The translations under genes and the position numbers were made by a program. Below are positions 41,290 to 51,412 of a stretch of DNA of 64,000 nucleotides, in pieces. Every line of letters starts with the position of its first letter. The first letter of the stretch is position 1. The notes beneath the pieces are model-generated. The model made no database searches. It was given only the letters and a program-made list of their open reading frames with translations, and was not told the DNA's origin. Source of the DNA: Actinomycetes bacterium (GTDB taxonomy: Bacteria > Actinomycetota > Actinomycetes > Actinomycetales > Dermatophilaceae); NCBI GenBank assembly GCA_023420415.1, contig JAEZWF010000029.1, forward strand, positions 1 to 64,000, given 5' to 3'.

Positions 41290-42537
41290 ATGAGCCGCCG
41301 CCAGTACGCACTCCCGCAACGCACCGACGAGCACCCGCCGGACGACACCGGCTGCACCGTCCTGCACGTCGACATGGACGCGTTCTACGCCTCGGCCTCC
41401 CTGCTCAGCCGGCCCGAGCTCGTCGGCACCCCCGTCATCATCGGCGGTGGCGGCAACCGCGGCGTCGTCCTGTCCGCCACCTACGAGGCCCGCAAGTTCG
41501 GGGTCGCGTCCGCGATGCCGATGTCAAGGGCCCGGCGCCTGTGCCCCCAGGCCACCGTGGTCCAGCCCGACCACCAGCTCTACAGCCGCATCTCCAAGGC
41601 GGTGATGGCGACCTTCGCCACGATCACGCCCGTCGTCGAGCCGCTCTCCCAGGACGAGGCGTTCCTCGACGTCGCCGGTTCGGTCCGCCGGCTCGGCAGC
41701 CCGGCCAGGATCGCCCAGCAGATCCGCGACACCGTCCACGACGAGCAGGGCATCACCTGCTCGGTCGGGGTGGCCCCCACCAAGTTCGTCGCCAAGCTCG
41801 CCTCTGGCCTGGCCAAGCCCGACGGCATGGTCGTCGTGCCCCGCGACGAGGTCGTCGGGTTCGTCCAACAGCTCCCGGTCGGCGCCCTCTGGGGCGTCGG
41901 CGACAAGACCGAGGAGGCCCTGGTGCGCCTGGGCCTGCACACTGTCGCCGACATCGCGCACACCCCGCTGGACACCCTGCGCCGGGCGCTCGGTGACACC
42001 ACCGGTCCCCACCTGCACGACCTCGCCTGGGGTCGCGACCCCCGCCACGTCGAACCCGTCCGTCGCGAGAAGTCGATCGGCTCGGACGAGACCTTCGAGC
42101 ACGACGTCGACGACCCGGCATACATCCACCGCGAGCTGCTCAAGCTGAGCGACCGCACGGCCGCCCGCGTGCGCTCGGCCGGCATGGTCGGCCGCACGGT
42201 GAGCATCAAGGTGCGGTTCGCCGACTTCACGACCATCACCCGCAGCCGCACCCTGCGCGACCCCACCGACGTCAGCCGCGACATCTACGCCACCGCCAAG
42301 TCCCTCTACGACGCCCTCGGTCTCCAGCGCGCCCGCATCCGGCTCGTCGGCGTGCGGATGGAGGGCCTGCTCGACACCGAGGGCGCCCCCATCCAGGGCC
42401 TCCTCGACGAACCCGACGCGGGGTGGCGTGAGGCCGACCGGGCGGTGGACCGGGCGAGTGCCCGGTTCGGGGCCGGCAGCATCCGTCCCGCCAGCCTCAT
42501 CCGTGACGCTCGCCACCGGACCCCACCGAACGGGTAG
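41290..42537 (+). CDS. dinB: DNA polymerase IV (Y family)
   Basis: Translesion Y-family polymerase, 415 residues. The first metal-binding motif VDMDAFYAS (about residues 27-35) and the SQDEAFLDV motif (about 118-126) are intact, as are the YSR and helix-hairpin-helix segments (LWGVGDKTEEALVRLGL). The C-terminal little-finger domain is present, but I see no clear clamp-binding QLxLF sequence at the end. The ATG starts 27 bases after the methyltransferase stop. No LexA box directly precedes it, so it may be co-transcribed from upstream or constitutive. It may act with the DnaE2-type enzyme in place of a missing ImuB. Confidence 0.94.
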   Translation: MSRRQYALPQRTDEHPPDDTGCTVLHVDMDAFYASASLLSRPELVGTPVIIGGGGNRGVVLSATYEARKFGVASAMPMSRARRLCPQATVVQPDHQLYSRISKAVMATFATITPVVEPLSQDEAFLDVAGSVRRLGSPARIAQQIRDTVHDEQGITCSVGVAPTKFVAKLASGLAKPDGMVVVPRDEVVGFVQQLPVGALWGVGDKTEEALVRLGLHTVADIAHTPLDTLRRALGDTTGPHLHDLAWGRDPRHVEPVRREKSIGSDETFEHDVDDPAYIHRELLKLSDRTAARVRSAGMVGRTVSIKVRFADFTTITRSRTLRDPTDVSRDIYATAKSLYDALGLQRARIRLVGVRMEGLLDTEGAPIQGLLDEPDAGWREADRAVDRASARFGAGSIRPASLIRDARHRTPPNG

Positions 42538-42685
42538 TGCAACCCCGCTGGGCGACATATCCTGAGTTCAGCAGCGCAGATGACCTCCGGTCGGGCGCCG
42601 AGGCGAAGGGCAATGACGCCGAGGCAACGATTCGGGACCGTCAGGCGTTGTACGAGGTGGACGGACGAAATCGCAGGAGGTCACG

Positions 42686-43084
42686 GTGCCGCTGTCAGAG
42701 CACGAACAGCAGCTCCTCGAGCAGATGGAGCAGGCCCTCTACGCCGAGGACCCCAAGTTCGCCTCGCAGATGCAGGGCAGCGGTGCGCGTGCGGCTGCCC
42801 GCCGTCGCATCGCCGTGGGCGTGGTCGGTGGCATCGTCGGGCTCGCCCTGGTGCTCGTCGGGGTCAACACCCAGATCTGGGCCGTGGGCGCGGCCGGGTT
42901 CGCCATCATGGTGGCGGCCGTCGCGTATGCCGTGACGCCGCAGCGCCGCAAGGCCAAGCTCGGCACCGTGCAGGACGACGGCACCGTCCGCCGGCCAGCC
43001 TCACCGAAGCAGAAGACCCAGCGTGGCGGCGGTTTCATGGACCGCATGGAGCAGCGCTGGGACCGTCGACACGACGAGTACTGA
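42686..43084 (+). CDS. DUF3040 membrane protein
   Basis: A 132-residue member of DUF3040. The N-terminus has the family signature LSEHEQQLLEQMEQALYAEDPKFAS, then two adjacent hydrophobic helices (GVVGGIVGLALVLVGV and AVGAAGFAIMVAAVAYAV) and a basic cytoplasmic tail with RMEQRWDRR. Function unknown; such proteins are common near cell-division and polymerase genes in actinobacteria. GTG start at 42686. The 148-base spacer upstream holds only a probable promoter. Confidence 0.85.
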   Translation: MPLSEHEQQLLEQMEQALYAEDPKFASQMQGSGARAAARRRIAVGVVGGIVGLALVLVGVNTQIWAVGAAGFAIMVAAVAYAVTPQRRKAKLGTVQDDGTVRRPASPKQKTQRGGGFMDRMEQRWDRRHDEY

Positions 43085-43115
43085 GCGCCACCCGCCCACA
43101 CCGCGGCAACCCGGC

Positions 43116-43598
43116 TCAGCGGCTGAGCAGCACGCCCACCACCCAGGTCACCGCGATCGCGAACCCCGCGACCAGCTCGATCCCCATCGACATCGCCACC
43201 GCCTTGAGGGCGCTCTTCGTCGACGCCCACGCGGCCGTCTTGGTGCGCGAGTGCCCGAGCTCGACGAGGAAGATCCCGCCGACGAACCCGACGATCGCCC
43301 CCACGACGGGGATGACGAAGAACCCGACGATCGCCAGCAGCACGGCCAGCACCAGCGTCGAGCGGCGCACCCCGGCGGCGCGCATGCGTCGTCCCGGGAC
43401 GGCATACTGCAGCGCCACCCCGGCGAGGTAGAGCACGGCGCACACGCCGAACACCCACCAGCCCAGGGTCGTGCCGGCGTCCCACGCCCACAGCAGCACG
43501 GCCCCCAGGCACAACAACAGCCCGGGGATGACAGGAATGACGATCCCCACCATCCCGATCGCGATCAGGAGGGCGGGGACCCAGAGTGCGGCCTCCAT
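43116..43598 (-). CDS. DUF456 membrane protein
   Basis: A 160-residue polytopic membrane protein of the DUF456 family. It has about five hydrophobic helices with glycine-rich turns (GIVIPVIPGLLLCL and VPVVGAIVGFVGGIFLVELGH), the family's diagnostic repeated glycine pattern. Function unknown. ATG at 43598. It converges with DUF3040 and lies downstream of the small zinc-site protein on the same strand, separated by 21 bases. Confidence 0.85.
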   Translation of the reverse strand: MEAALWVPALLIAIGMVGIVIPVIPGLLLCLGAVLLWAWDAGTTLGWWVFGVCAVLYLAGVALQYAVPGRRMRAAGVRRSTLVLAVLLAIVGFFVIPVVGAIVGFVGGIFLVELGHSRTKTAAWASTKSALKAVAMSMGIELVAGFAIAVTWVVGVLLSR

Positions 43599-43619
43599 GG
43601 TGCGGAAGCCTATTGGCGG

Positions 43620-43841
43620 TTACCGCTCGTCGTCGGGAGCCGTGGCCGGCGTCTCGTGGGGTCGCTCGGTCTCGTCGACGATGTCGGCGTGCTCGCGCAG
43701 CTTGGGCAGGTGCTCGCGTCCGTGGTGGGCGCAGAAGAGCAGCTCCCCGCCAGCGTGAAGGCGAGCGCGCACGTAGGCCTGGGCGCCGCAGCGGTCGCAG
43801 CGGTCAGCCGCGGTCAGTTCGGGTGCCAGTGCAGTGGTCAC
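43620..43841 (-). CDS. DUF7455-like small zinc-site protein
   Basis: A 73-residue protein with ADRCDRCGAQAYVRA and, 16 residues later, LLFCAHHGREHLP, i.e. a CxxC and a CxHH pair that probably bind one zinc. This matches the short DUF7455-type proteins often encoded beside actinobacterial topoisomerase IV genes. The C-terminal 25 residues are acidic and probably disordered. Role unknown. It is divergent from parE. Confidence 0.75.
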   Translation of the reverse strand: MTTALAPELTAADRCDRCGAQAYVRARLHAGGELLFCAHHGREHLPKLREHADIVDETERPHETPATAPDDER

Positions 43842-44183
43842 GTCAGCCTTCCTTCGTGTTGGTCTCTAGGAGACGTCCTACGCCGGTTCCGGGTTGTCCG
43901 CCATGGGGAGGACTGCCCGTTCCGGCATCGGTGGAAACAGTCAAGCACGCCCACCTGTTCCCGCTCGGCATTGGGTCGGCATGTGGGCGATGTCATGTCG
44001 CTACGGGGGATTCGAGGCTCGGGTGTCCGGTGGATGGGTCCCGCGCGTCACGTCGGCGTGTCGGCACCCGATGCAGGGGTATGCCGCGTGCCTGCGCGGG
44101 CGGGTGGGTGCGCCGGGATAGCGTGGCGTGCGTCCGGGTGAGCGACCCGGGCGTGTCACCACACCACAGGAGAACCAGCGACC
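43842..44183. other. Divergent promoter region of parE and the zinc-site gene
   Basis: 342 bases with no convincing gene. It contains one interspersed-motif copy in extended form (44079, GGGTATGCCGCGTGCC) and the ribosome site AGGAGA (44168-44173) for parE. I see no LexA or other named operator. Confidence 0.55.
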
Positions 44184-46331
<2,148 letters not shown>

Positions 46332-46368
46332 GGGCAAACCCGGCCCGAGCGGCCGACGCTGACGCACC

Positions 46369-46400
46369 GGTATGCCGCGTGGCTCGCCACGCGGCATACC
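46369..46400. terminator. Motif-derived hairpin terminator after parE
   Basis: GGTATGCCGCGTGG (46369-46382) and its exact reverse complement (46387-46400) form a 14-bp stem with a CTCG loop, 38 bases past the parE stop. It is two full-length copies of the interspersed motif facing each other. A weak T-rich stretch follows. A terminator role is likely from position. Confidence 0.8.
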
Positions 46401-46493
46401 CGCGTTTGTCGTTGCCTCGCCGTGTGTTCTGCGCCACTGTAAGGACAGCTGAGGCCGTGAAGGGCGGCCTCCGCGAACCTTCGGAGGTACGCC

Positions 46494-47933
46494 GTGGCCG
46501 TGGAGCAGACTGCTGACACCGGCGAGGAGCAGACCGAGCTCAAGCGGGTCATGGGCCCCAAGCTGCTGCTGCTGTTCATCGTGGGCGACATCCTCGGCAC
46601 GGGCGTCTACGCCCTGACCGGTGACGTCGCCGCCGAGGTGGGCGGCGCGGCCTGGGTGCCGTTCCTCGTGGCGTTCGGCATCGCCATGATCACGGCCTTC
46701 TCCTACCTCGAGCTGGTGACGAAGTACCCGCAGGCGGCGGGCGCGGCGCTCTACACGCACAAGGCGTTCGGCATCCACTTCCTCACCTTCATCGTCTGCT
46801 TCACCGTCATGTGCTCCGGCATCACCAGCGCCTCCACGGCGTCGCGGGCGTTCGCGTCCAACCTCGCCAAGGGCTTCGGGCTCGACAGCGACAACACCAA
46901 CCTCGTGATGCTGATCGCGTTGGGGTTCATGGCGTTGGTGGCCGCGATCAACTTCCGCGGCGTCGGCGAGAGCGTCAAGGCCAACATCGTGCTGACGCTG
47001 GTCGAGTTGTCGGGTCTGCTGCTGGTGATCCTCGTCGGCTTCTTCGCGATCTTCGCGGGCAAGACCGACTTCAGCCGCACCATGGTGTTCGACAGCCCCA
47101 GTGACAAGAGCGCGTTCCTCGCGGTCACGGCGGCGACGTCGTTGGCGTTCTTCGCGATGGTCGGCTTCGAGGACTCGGTCAACATGGCCGAGGAGACCCA
47201 CGACCCGGTCAAGAACTTCCCGAAGATGATGATCACGGGCATCTCGATCACCGGCGTCATCTACATCCTCGTCGCCCTGTTCGCGGTGGCGATCGTCCCG
47301 GTCGGAGAGCTCGGCGACAGCGACACCCCGCTGGTGAAGGTCGTCGAGACCGCAGCCCCGTCGATCCCGATCGAGAAGCTGCTGCCGTTCATCTCGATGT
47401 TCGCCGTCGCCAACTCGGCCCTCATCAACATGCTCATGGCGAGCCGCCTGCTCTACGGCATGGCCCGCCAGGAGGTGCTGCCACCGTTCCTGGGCCGGGT
47501 CCACAAGGGACGGCAGACGCCGTACCTGTCGATCCTGTTCACCACGGCCATCGCCTTCGGCCTCATCATCCTGGTGACCAGGGCGGGGGACAGCGACGTC
47601 ATCGCAGCCCTCGGTGGCACCACCGCGCTGTTGCTGCTCGGGGTCTTCACCATCGTCAACATCTGTGTGCTCGTGCTGCGTCGTGACGTGATCTCGCGCC
47701 GCCACTTCGTGGCCCCCACCGTCCTGCCGGTCCTCGGCGCCATCCTGTGCGCGTTCTTCGTCGGTCCGTGGACCGGCCGTGACGGCTTCCAGTACACGAT
47801 CGCCGGGTGGCTGCTCGCCCTCGGTGTCGTGCTGTGGGCGATCACGTGGTTCGCCAACCGAGCGCTGCGGGCGAAGAAGACCTACCTGCGTGACCCGGAG
47901 GACCTCACCGAGCGCGAGGGTGGGGTCAACTGA
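46494..47933 (+). CDS. APC-family amino acid/polyamine permease
   Basis: A 479-residue membrane transporter with about 12 helices. The first helix carries the APC substrate loop GDILGTGVYALTG, and MVGFEDSVNMAEETHDPVKNFPK in the middle is characteristic of the family. It probably imports an amino acid or polyamine with protons; the exact substrate is not decidable. GTG at 46494 is preceded by GGAGG six bases upstream. Its 3' end overlaps the convergent LacI-type gene by 52 bases. Confidence 0.93.
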   Translation: MAVEQTADTGEEQTELKRVMGPKLLLLFIVGDILGTGVYALTGDVAAEVGGAAWVPFLVAFGIAMITAFSYLELVTKYPQAAGAALYTHKAFGIHFLTFIVCFTVMCSGITSASTASRAFASNLAKGFGLDSDNTNLVMLIALGFMALVAAINFRGVGESVKANIVLTLVELSGLLLVILVGFFAIFAGKTDFSRTMVFDSPSDKSAFLAVTAATSLAFFAMVGFEDSVNMAEETHDPVKNFPKMMITGISITGVIYILVALFAVAIVPVGELGDSDTPLVKVVETAAPSIPIEKLLPFISMFAVANSALINMLMASRLLYGMARQEVLPPFLGRVHKGRQTPYLSILFTTAIAFGLIILVTRAGDSDVIAALGGTTALLLLGVFTIVNICVLVLRRDVISRRHFVAPTVLPVLGAILCAFFVGPWTGRDGFQYTIAGWLLALGVVLWAITWFANRALRAKKTYLRDPEDLTEREGGVN

Positions 47934-48949
47934 GCGGCGTCGCTCACCTGAGGCGCGGGCGCGGTCGAGCCGCGCACCACGAGGGAGACGTCGAGGACCT
48001 CGTCGGCGTCCCGCGGGTGCCCATCGAGGGCCTGCAGGACGAGTATGCCGGCCTGCTGACCTTGGGCGAGCACGTCCTGGCGCACCGTCGTCAGGTCGAA
48101 GATGTCGGCGAGCACGTGGTCGTCGACGCCGATGACGGACACGTCACCGGGCACCGCCAGCCCGCTGCGTCGGGCCGCGCTCAGCACCCCGAAGGCGATC
48201 TCGTCGGAGGCCGCCACCACGCAGGTCGGCAGCCGCCCCGAGGCGAACATGTCCTCGGCGTGCCTCCTCGCGTCCTCGGCGGTCCAGTCGCACTCGAGCA
48301 CCCACTCAGGCGGCGAGGTGAGGCCGTGCTCGGCCATCACGGCCGCGAACTCGGCCCGCCGGTCGAACGGCGTCTGGAGGTGGGTGACCGACGCAGGCAC
48401 AGTCCCGGCATACGCAATCTGCTTGTGCCCCAACGCGATGGCGTGCTCGGTCGCAATGCGCATGGCGGTCTTGTCGTCGATGCGCACCGACGGCCAGAGG
48501 GCCTGGCGGTTGCCGACGGTGACGACGGGCAGGCCCAGCCGGTCGAGCAGGGCACGTTCGCTCTCGTCGAGGGGCACGTTGAGCAGGACCACCGCGTCGG
48601 CGCGCTTCCAGAACATGCCCTGGCTGAGGGGGAGACGGGTGTCGAAGGTGTGCCCCTCGAGGTCGCAGAGCAGGACGTGGTAGCCCTCGTCGCGCAGGAC
48701 CTTCTCGATGCCGCTGATGACCGTGGCGAAGAACCACCGGTTGAAGTAGGGCGTGACCACGGCGATGCCGCGGGTGCGGCCGGAGACGAGGCTGGTGGCA
48801 GCGGGGGAGGCGCTGTAGTGCAGGTCCGCGGCAGCCTTGAGGACGCGGTCACGCGTCTCGGGCTTGACCCGCTCGAGACCGCGCAGCGCCCGGGACACGG
48901 TCGCCACGGAGACACCCGCGGCGCGGGCGACATCGCCGATCGTGCTCAT
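47882..48949 (-). CDS. LacI-family transcriptional regulator
   Basis: Sugar-responsive repressor, 355 residues. The N-terminal helix-turn-helix TIGDVARAAGVSVATVSRALRG and hinge are followed by a periplasmic-binding-protein-like sensor domain (GIAVVTPYFNRWFFATVISGIE to IGVDDHVLADIFDLTTVRQD). It is the last gene of the minus-strand sugar ABC operon and is probably its regulator, since a LacI-type operator sits at the operon start. ATG at 48949. Ligand not determinable. Confidence 0.94.
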   Translation of the reverse strand: MSTIGDVARAAGVSVATVSRALRGLERVKPETRDRVLKAAADLHYSASPAATSLVSGRTRGIAVVTPYFNRWFFATVISGIEKVLRDEGYHVLLCDLEGHTFDTRLPLSQGMFWKRADAVVLLNVPLDESERALLDRLGLPVVTVGNRQALWPSVRIDDKTAMRIATEHAIALGHKQIAYAGTVPASVTHLQTPFDRRAEFAAVMAEHGLTSPPEWVLECDWTAEDARRHAEDMFASGRLPTCVVAASDEIAFGVLSAARRSGLAVPGDVSVIGVDDHVLADIFDLTTVRQDVLAQGQQAGILVLQALDGHPRDADEVLDVSLVVRGSTAPAPQVSDAAQLTPPSRSVRSSGSRR

Positions 48950-48983
48950 GCGGGCCCCCTTTCGCGTGTGTCGTCCGGAGGCG

Positions 48984-49238
48984 TTACCGGGCGTCGTTGC
49001 TGCGGCTGGCGTTGTTGCGTCGCGCCCGCCAGGTGAGCCAGGTCGCCCCGACGAGCGCGGCGAGCAGGAGCGCCGGACCAACCGCGGGCTGGCCCCGCAG
49101 CTCGAGGACGACGAGCTGGACGGTCGCCAGCACGGTGAAGGTGCCGAGGATGCCCAGGAGCACGTCGAGACGTTGTCCCCGGATCTGGGCCCGGCGACGC
49201 GGGTCCTGCGTCGCGCCGGGTGGGCTGAACAGTGGCAT
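48984..49238 (-). CDS. Small membrane protein in the sugar ABC operon
   Basis: An 84-residue protein with two hydrophobic helices (LLGILGTFTVLATVQLVVLEL and AVGPALLLAALVGATWLTW) and a basic tail. Proteins like this often follow MalG-type permease genes in actinobacterial sugar operons; I assign no function. ATG at 49238 lies 27 bases after the permease stop. Confidence 0.7.
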   Translation of the reverse strand: MPLFSPPGATQDPRRRAQIRGQRLDVLLGILGTFTVLATVQLVVLELRGQPAVGPALLLAALVGATWLTWRARRNNASRSNDAR

Positions 49239-49265
49239 GAGTTGCCTCGGGCGGGGCGCGCAGCC

Positions 49266-50171
49266 CTAGCCCTTGACACCTCCCGCAGTCAGACCGGAGA
49301 CGATGGCGCGCTGGAAGATCAGCACCATGATGATCAGCGGCACGGTGACGATGGTGCCGGCCGCCATGACCGCGGTGTAGGGCTCCTGGTGCGGCTGGGC
49401 GCCGGTGAAGGCCGCGATCGCCACCGTGACCGGCTGGGTCGCGGGCTGGGCGAACTGGGAGGCCAGGAGGTACTCGTTCCAGCTGGCGATGAAGGCCAGG
49501 ATCGCAGTCGTGAACAGGCCCGGAGCTGCCAGGGGAAGCATGATCTTGCGGAAGGCCTGACCCTGGGTGGCGCCGTCGATGCGCGCGGATTCCTCGAGCT
49601 CCCAAGGCATTTCGGCGAAGAACGCGGTCAACGTGTAGATCGTCAGGGGCAGCACGAAGGAGATGTTGGGGATGATCAGCGCCTGGTAGTTGGTGCCCTG
49701 CAGCCAGCCCCAGTCGGAGAACATCTGGAACAGCGGCGACACCAGGGCGACGCCGGGGAACATCGAGGCGCCCAGCACGATGCCCAGCACGACGTACTTG
49801 CCGGGGAAGTTGAGCCGGGCCAGGGCGTAGGAGGCGAAGACCCCGACCAGCATGCCCACGGTCGTCGTGACGACACCGATGACGACCGAGTGCCACAGGG
49901 CCGCGCCGAAGTGGTTGCCGCGGTCGGTGGAGAACGCGGTCTTGAAGTTGTCGAGCGTCACGTGGGTCGGCCACGGCGTGGTGTCGAAGGTGTAGCCGAC
50001 GTCGCGGAAGGCCGTGACGACCATCCAGTAGAAGGGCGCCAGGCCCCAGATCACGATGAGGGCCAACCCGATGTACATGCGGATCCGCTGTCCGCGGTCG
50101 CTGCGGTGGGTGATCTCCTGCGGGGTGGTCGAGCCGGCCCCCGTCGTCGCGGTGTTGGTGGCGGTGCTCAT
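49266..50171 (-). CDS. Sugar ABC transporter permease (MalG type)
   Basis: Inner-membrane permease of a CUT1 carbohydrate importer, 301 residues with six membrane helices. The EAA loop for ATPase contact appears as EESARIDGATQGQAFRKIMLPLAAPGL, with the invariant glycine. It starts at ATG 50171, overlapping the end of the MalF-type gene (ATGA), so the two are coupled. No ATPase gene is in the operon; such transporters commonly share a housekeeping MsiK-type ATPase in actinobacteria. Substrate is likely an oligosaccharide. Confidence 0.93.
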   Translation of the reverse strand: MSTATNTATTGAGSTTPQEITHRSDRGQRIRMYIGLALIVIWGLAPFYWMVVTAFRDVGYTFDTTPWPTHVTLDNFKTAFSTDRGNHFGAALWHSVVIGVVTTTVGMLVGVFASYALARLNFPGKYVVLGIVLGASMFPGVALVSPLFQMFSDWGWLQGTNYQALIIPNISFVLPLTIYTLTAFFAEMPWELEESARIDGATQGQAFRKIMLPLAAPGLFTTAILAFIASWNEYLLASQFAQPATQPVTVAIAAFTGAQPHQEPYTAVMAAGTIVTVPLIIMVLIFQRAIVSGLTAGGVKG

Positions 50172-51253
50172 TGCGCACTCCCTGCGTTGGCAACCAAGTT
50201 GGAGGAGGTCAGGTCGGTGTCGGCCTCGTCCTTCTTCTTCTGCTTCTTGCTCTTGGGTGGCCGTTGGACGACGTCCGCGCCACCGAACTTGATGAACAGG
50301 AACGCGACGAACGCGATGAGGAGGAAGACGATGGTCGACAGGGCGGAGGCCTTGTGGAAGCCCTCACGGATCTGGTTGATGACCAGCATGGACAACGTGG
50401 TCGTGCCGCCGGCGCCGTGGGTGAGGATGGCCGGCAGGTCGTAGATGCGTAGCGTGTCGAGGGTGCGGAACAGCACCGCGACCATGAGCGGGACCTTGAC
50501 CAGCGGCAGGGTGATCCGCACGAAGGTCTGCCACTTGCTGGCACCGTCGATCTGGGCCGCCTCGTAGACGTCGCTGGCGATGAGCTGCAGGCCGGCGAGG
50601 ATGAGCAGCGCCATGAACGGCGTGGTCTTCCAGACGTCGGCGATGATGATCGCGAACTTGGCCGGCCACGGGTCGCTGGTCCACAACAACGGGTCGACGC
50701 CGAAGAGCCCGAGCAGCTTGTTGGCGATCCCGTCGTAGGCGAAGATGAAGAACCACAGCTTGGCGGTGACGGCGGTGGGGATGGCCCACGGGATGAGGAT
50801 CGCCGCGCGGACCAGGCCGCGGCCCTTGAAGTCGCGGTTCATGATCATCGCGAACCACATGCCGAGGATGACCTCGAGGGTCACGGCGACCACGGTGAAG
50901 AACAGCGTCACCCACAGCGAGTCGTAGAACTGCGAGCCGATGGTGCCGGGTGGGCAGTCGACCTCGCCACACTTCTGCAGCAGCCACGCCGTGTAGTTGG
51001 ACACCCCGGCGCTGCCGCCCTCGACGAACATCCCCGTCGCCGGGTCGAGCCCGGAGTCCTTCTGGAACGACAGCCGGACGGCCTGGATCAGCGGGATGAT
51101 GATGATGACGGTCAGGAAGAGCAACGTCGGGGCGACGAGCAACAGCCCGGTGCGTCCCTGGCCCGCGTTGAGGCCCTTCTCCTTGCGTGGCTTCTTGCCC
51201 GACGAGGCCTGCTGCTGCTGCTGCGACTCGGTCGGCTGCGCGACTGCGCTCAT
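50168..51253 (-). CDS. Sugar ABC transporter permease (MalF type)
   Basis: The partner permease, 361 residues, with an N-terminal glutamine-rich cytoplasmic segment and six or more helices. The EAA loop reads YEAAQIDGASKWQTFVRITLPLVKVPL. The extra periplasmic segment with two cysteines (LLQKCGEVDCPPGT) is a probable disulphide. The C-terminal tail is lysine-rich, ending LVANAGSAQ. It follows the binding protein gene after a hairpin-bearing spacer. Confidence 0.92.
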   Translation of the reverse strand: MSAVAQPTESQQQQQASSGKKPRKEKGLNAGQGRTGLLLVAPTLLFLTVIIIIPLIQAVRLSFQKDSGLDPATGMFVEGGSAGVSNYTAWLLQKCGEVDCPPGTIGSQFYDSLWVTLFFTVVAVTLEVILGMWFAMIMNRDFKGRGLVRAAILIPWAIPTAVTAKLWFFIFAYDGIANKLLGLFGVDPLLWTSDPWPAKFAIIIADVWKTTPFMALLILAGLQLIASDVYEAAQIDGASKWQTFVRITLPLVKVPLMVAVLFRTLDTLRIYDLPAILTHGAGGTTTLSMLVINQIREGFHKASALSTIVFLLIAFVAFLFIKFGGADVVQRPPKSKKQKKKDEADTDLTSSNLVANAGSAQ

Positions 51254-51356
51254 GGGTACTCCTTGCCCGGCGGTGCCGTCACCCTCACCCGGTGCGGCTG
51301 CGATGTGGTGCTGGAGGAAGTGGTGCCTGAGGTGCTTCGGGATGGTTCAGACGCGG

Positions 51357-51391
51357 GTGTGGGGGTGACCCCGTGGGGATCACCCCCACAC
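51357..51391 (-). terminator. Intercistronic hairpin after the binding protein gene
   Basis: GTGTGGGGGTGA (51357-51368) and TCACCCCCACAC (51380-51391) form a 12-bp stem, nearly extended further by CCCC and GGGG. It lies 22 bases past the binding protein stop and upstream of malF, the usual place for an element that keeps binding protein mRNA more abundant than permease mRNA. Confidence 0.7.
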
Positions 51392-51412
51392 CGATGGGAA
51401 TGCCGAGGGCGA

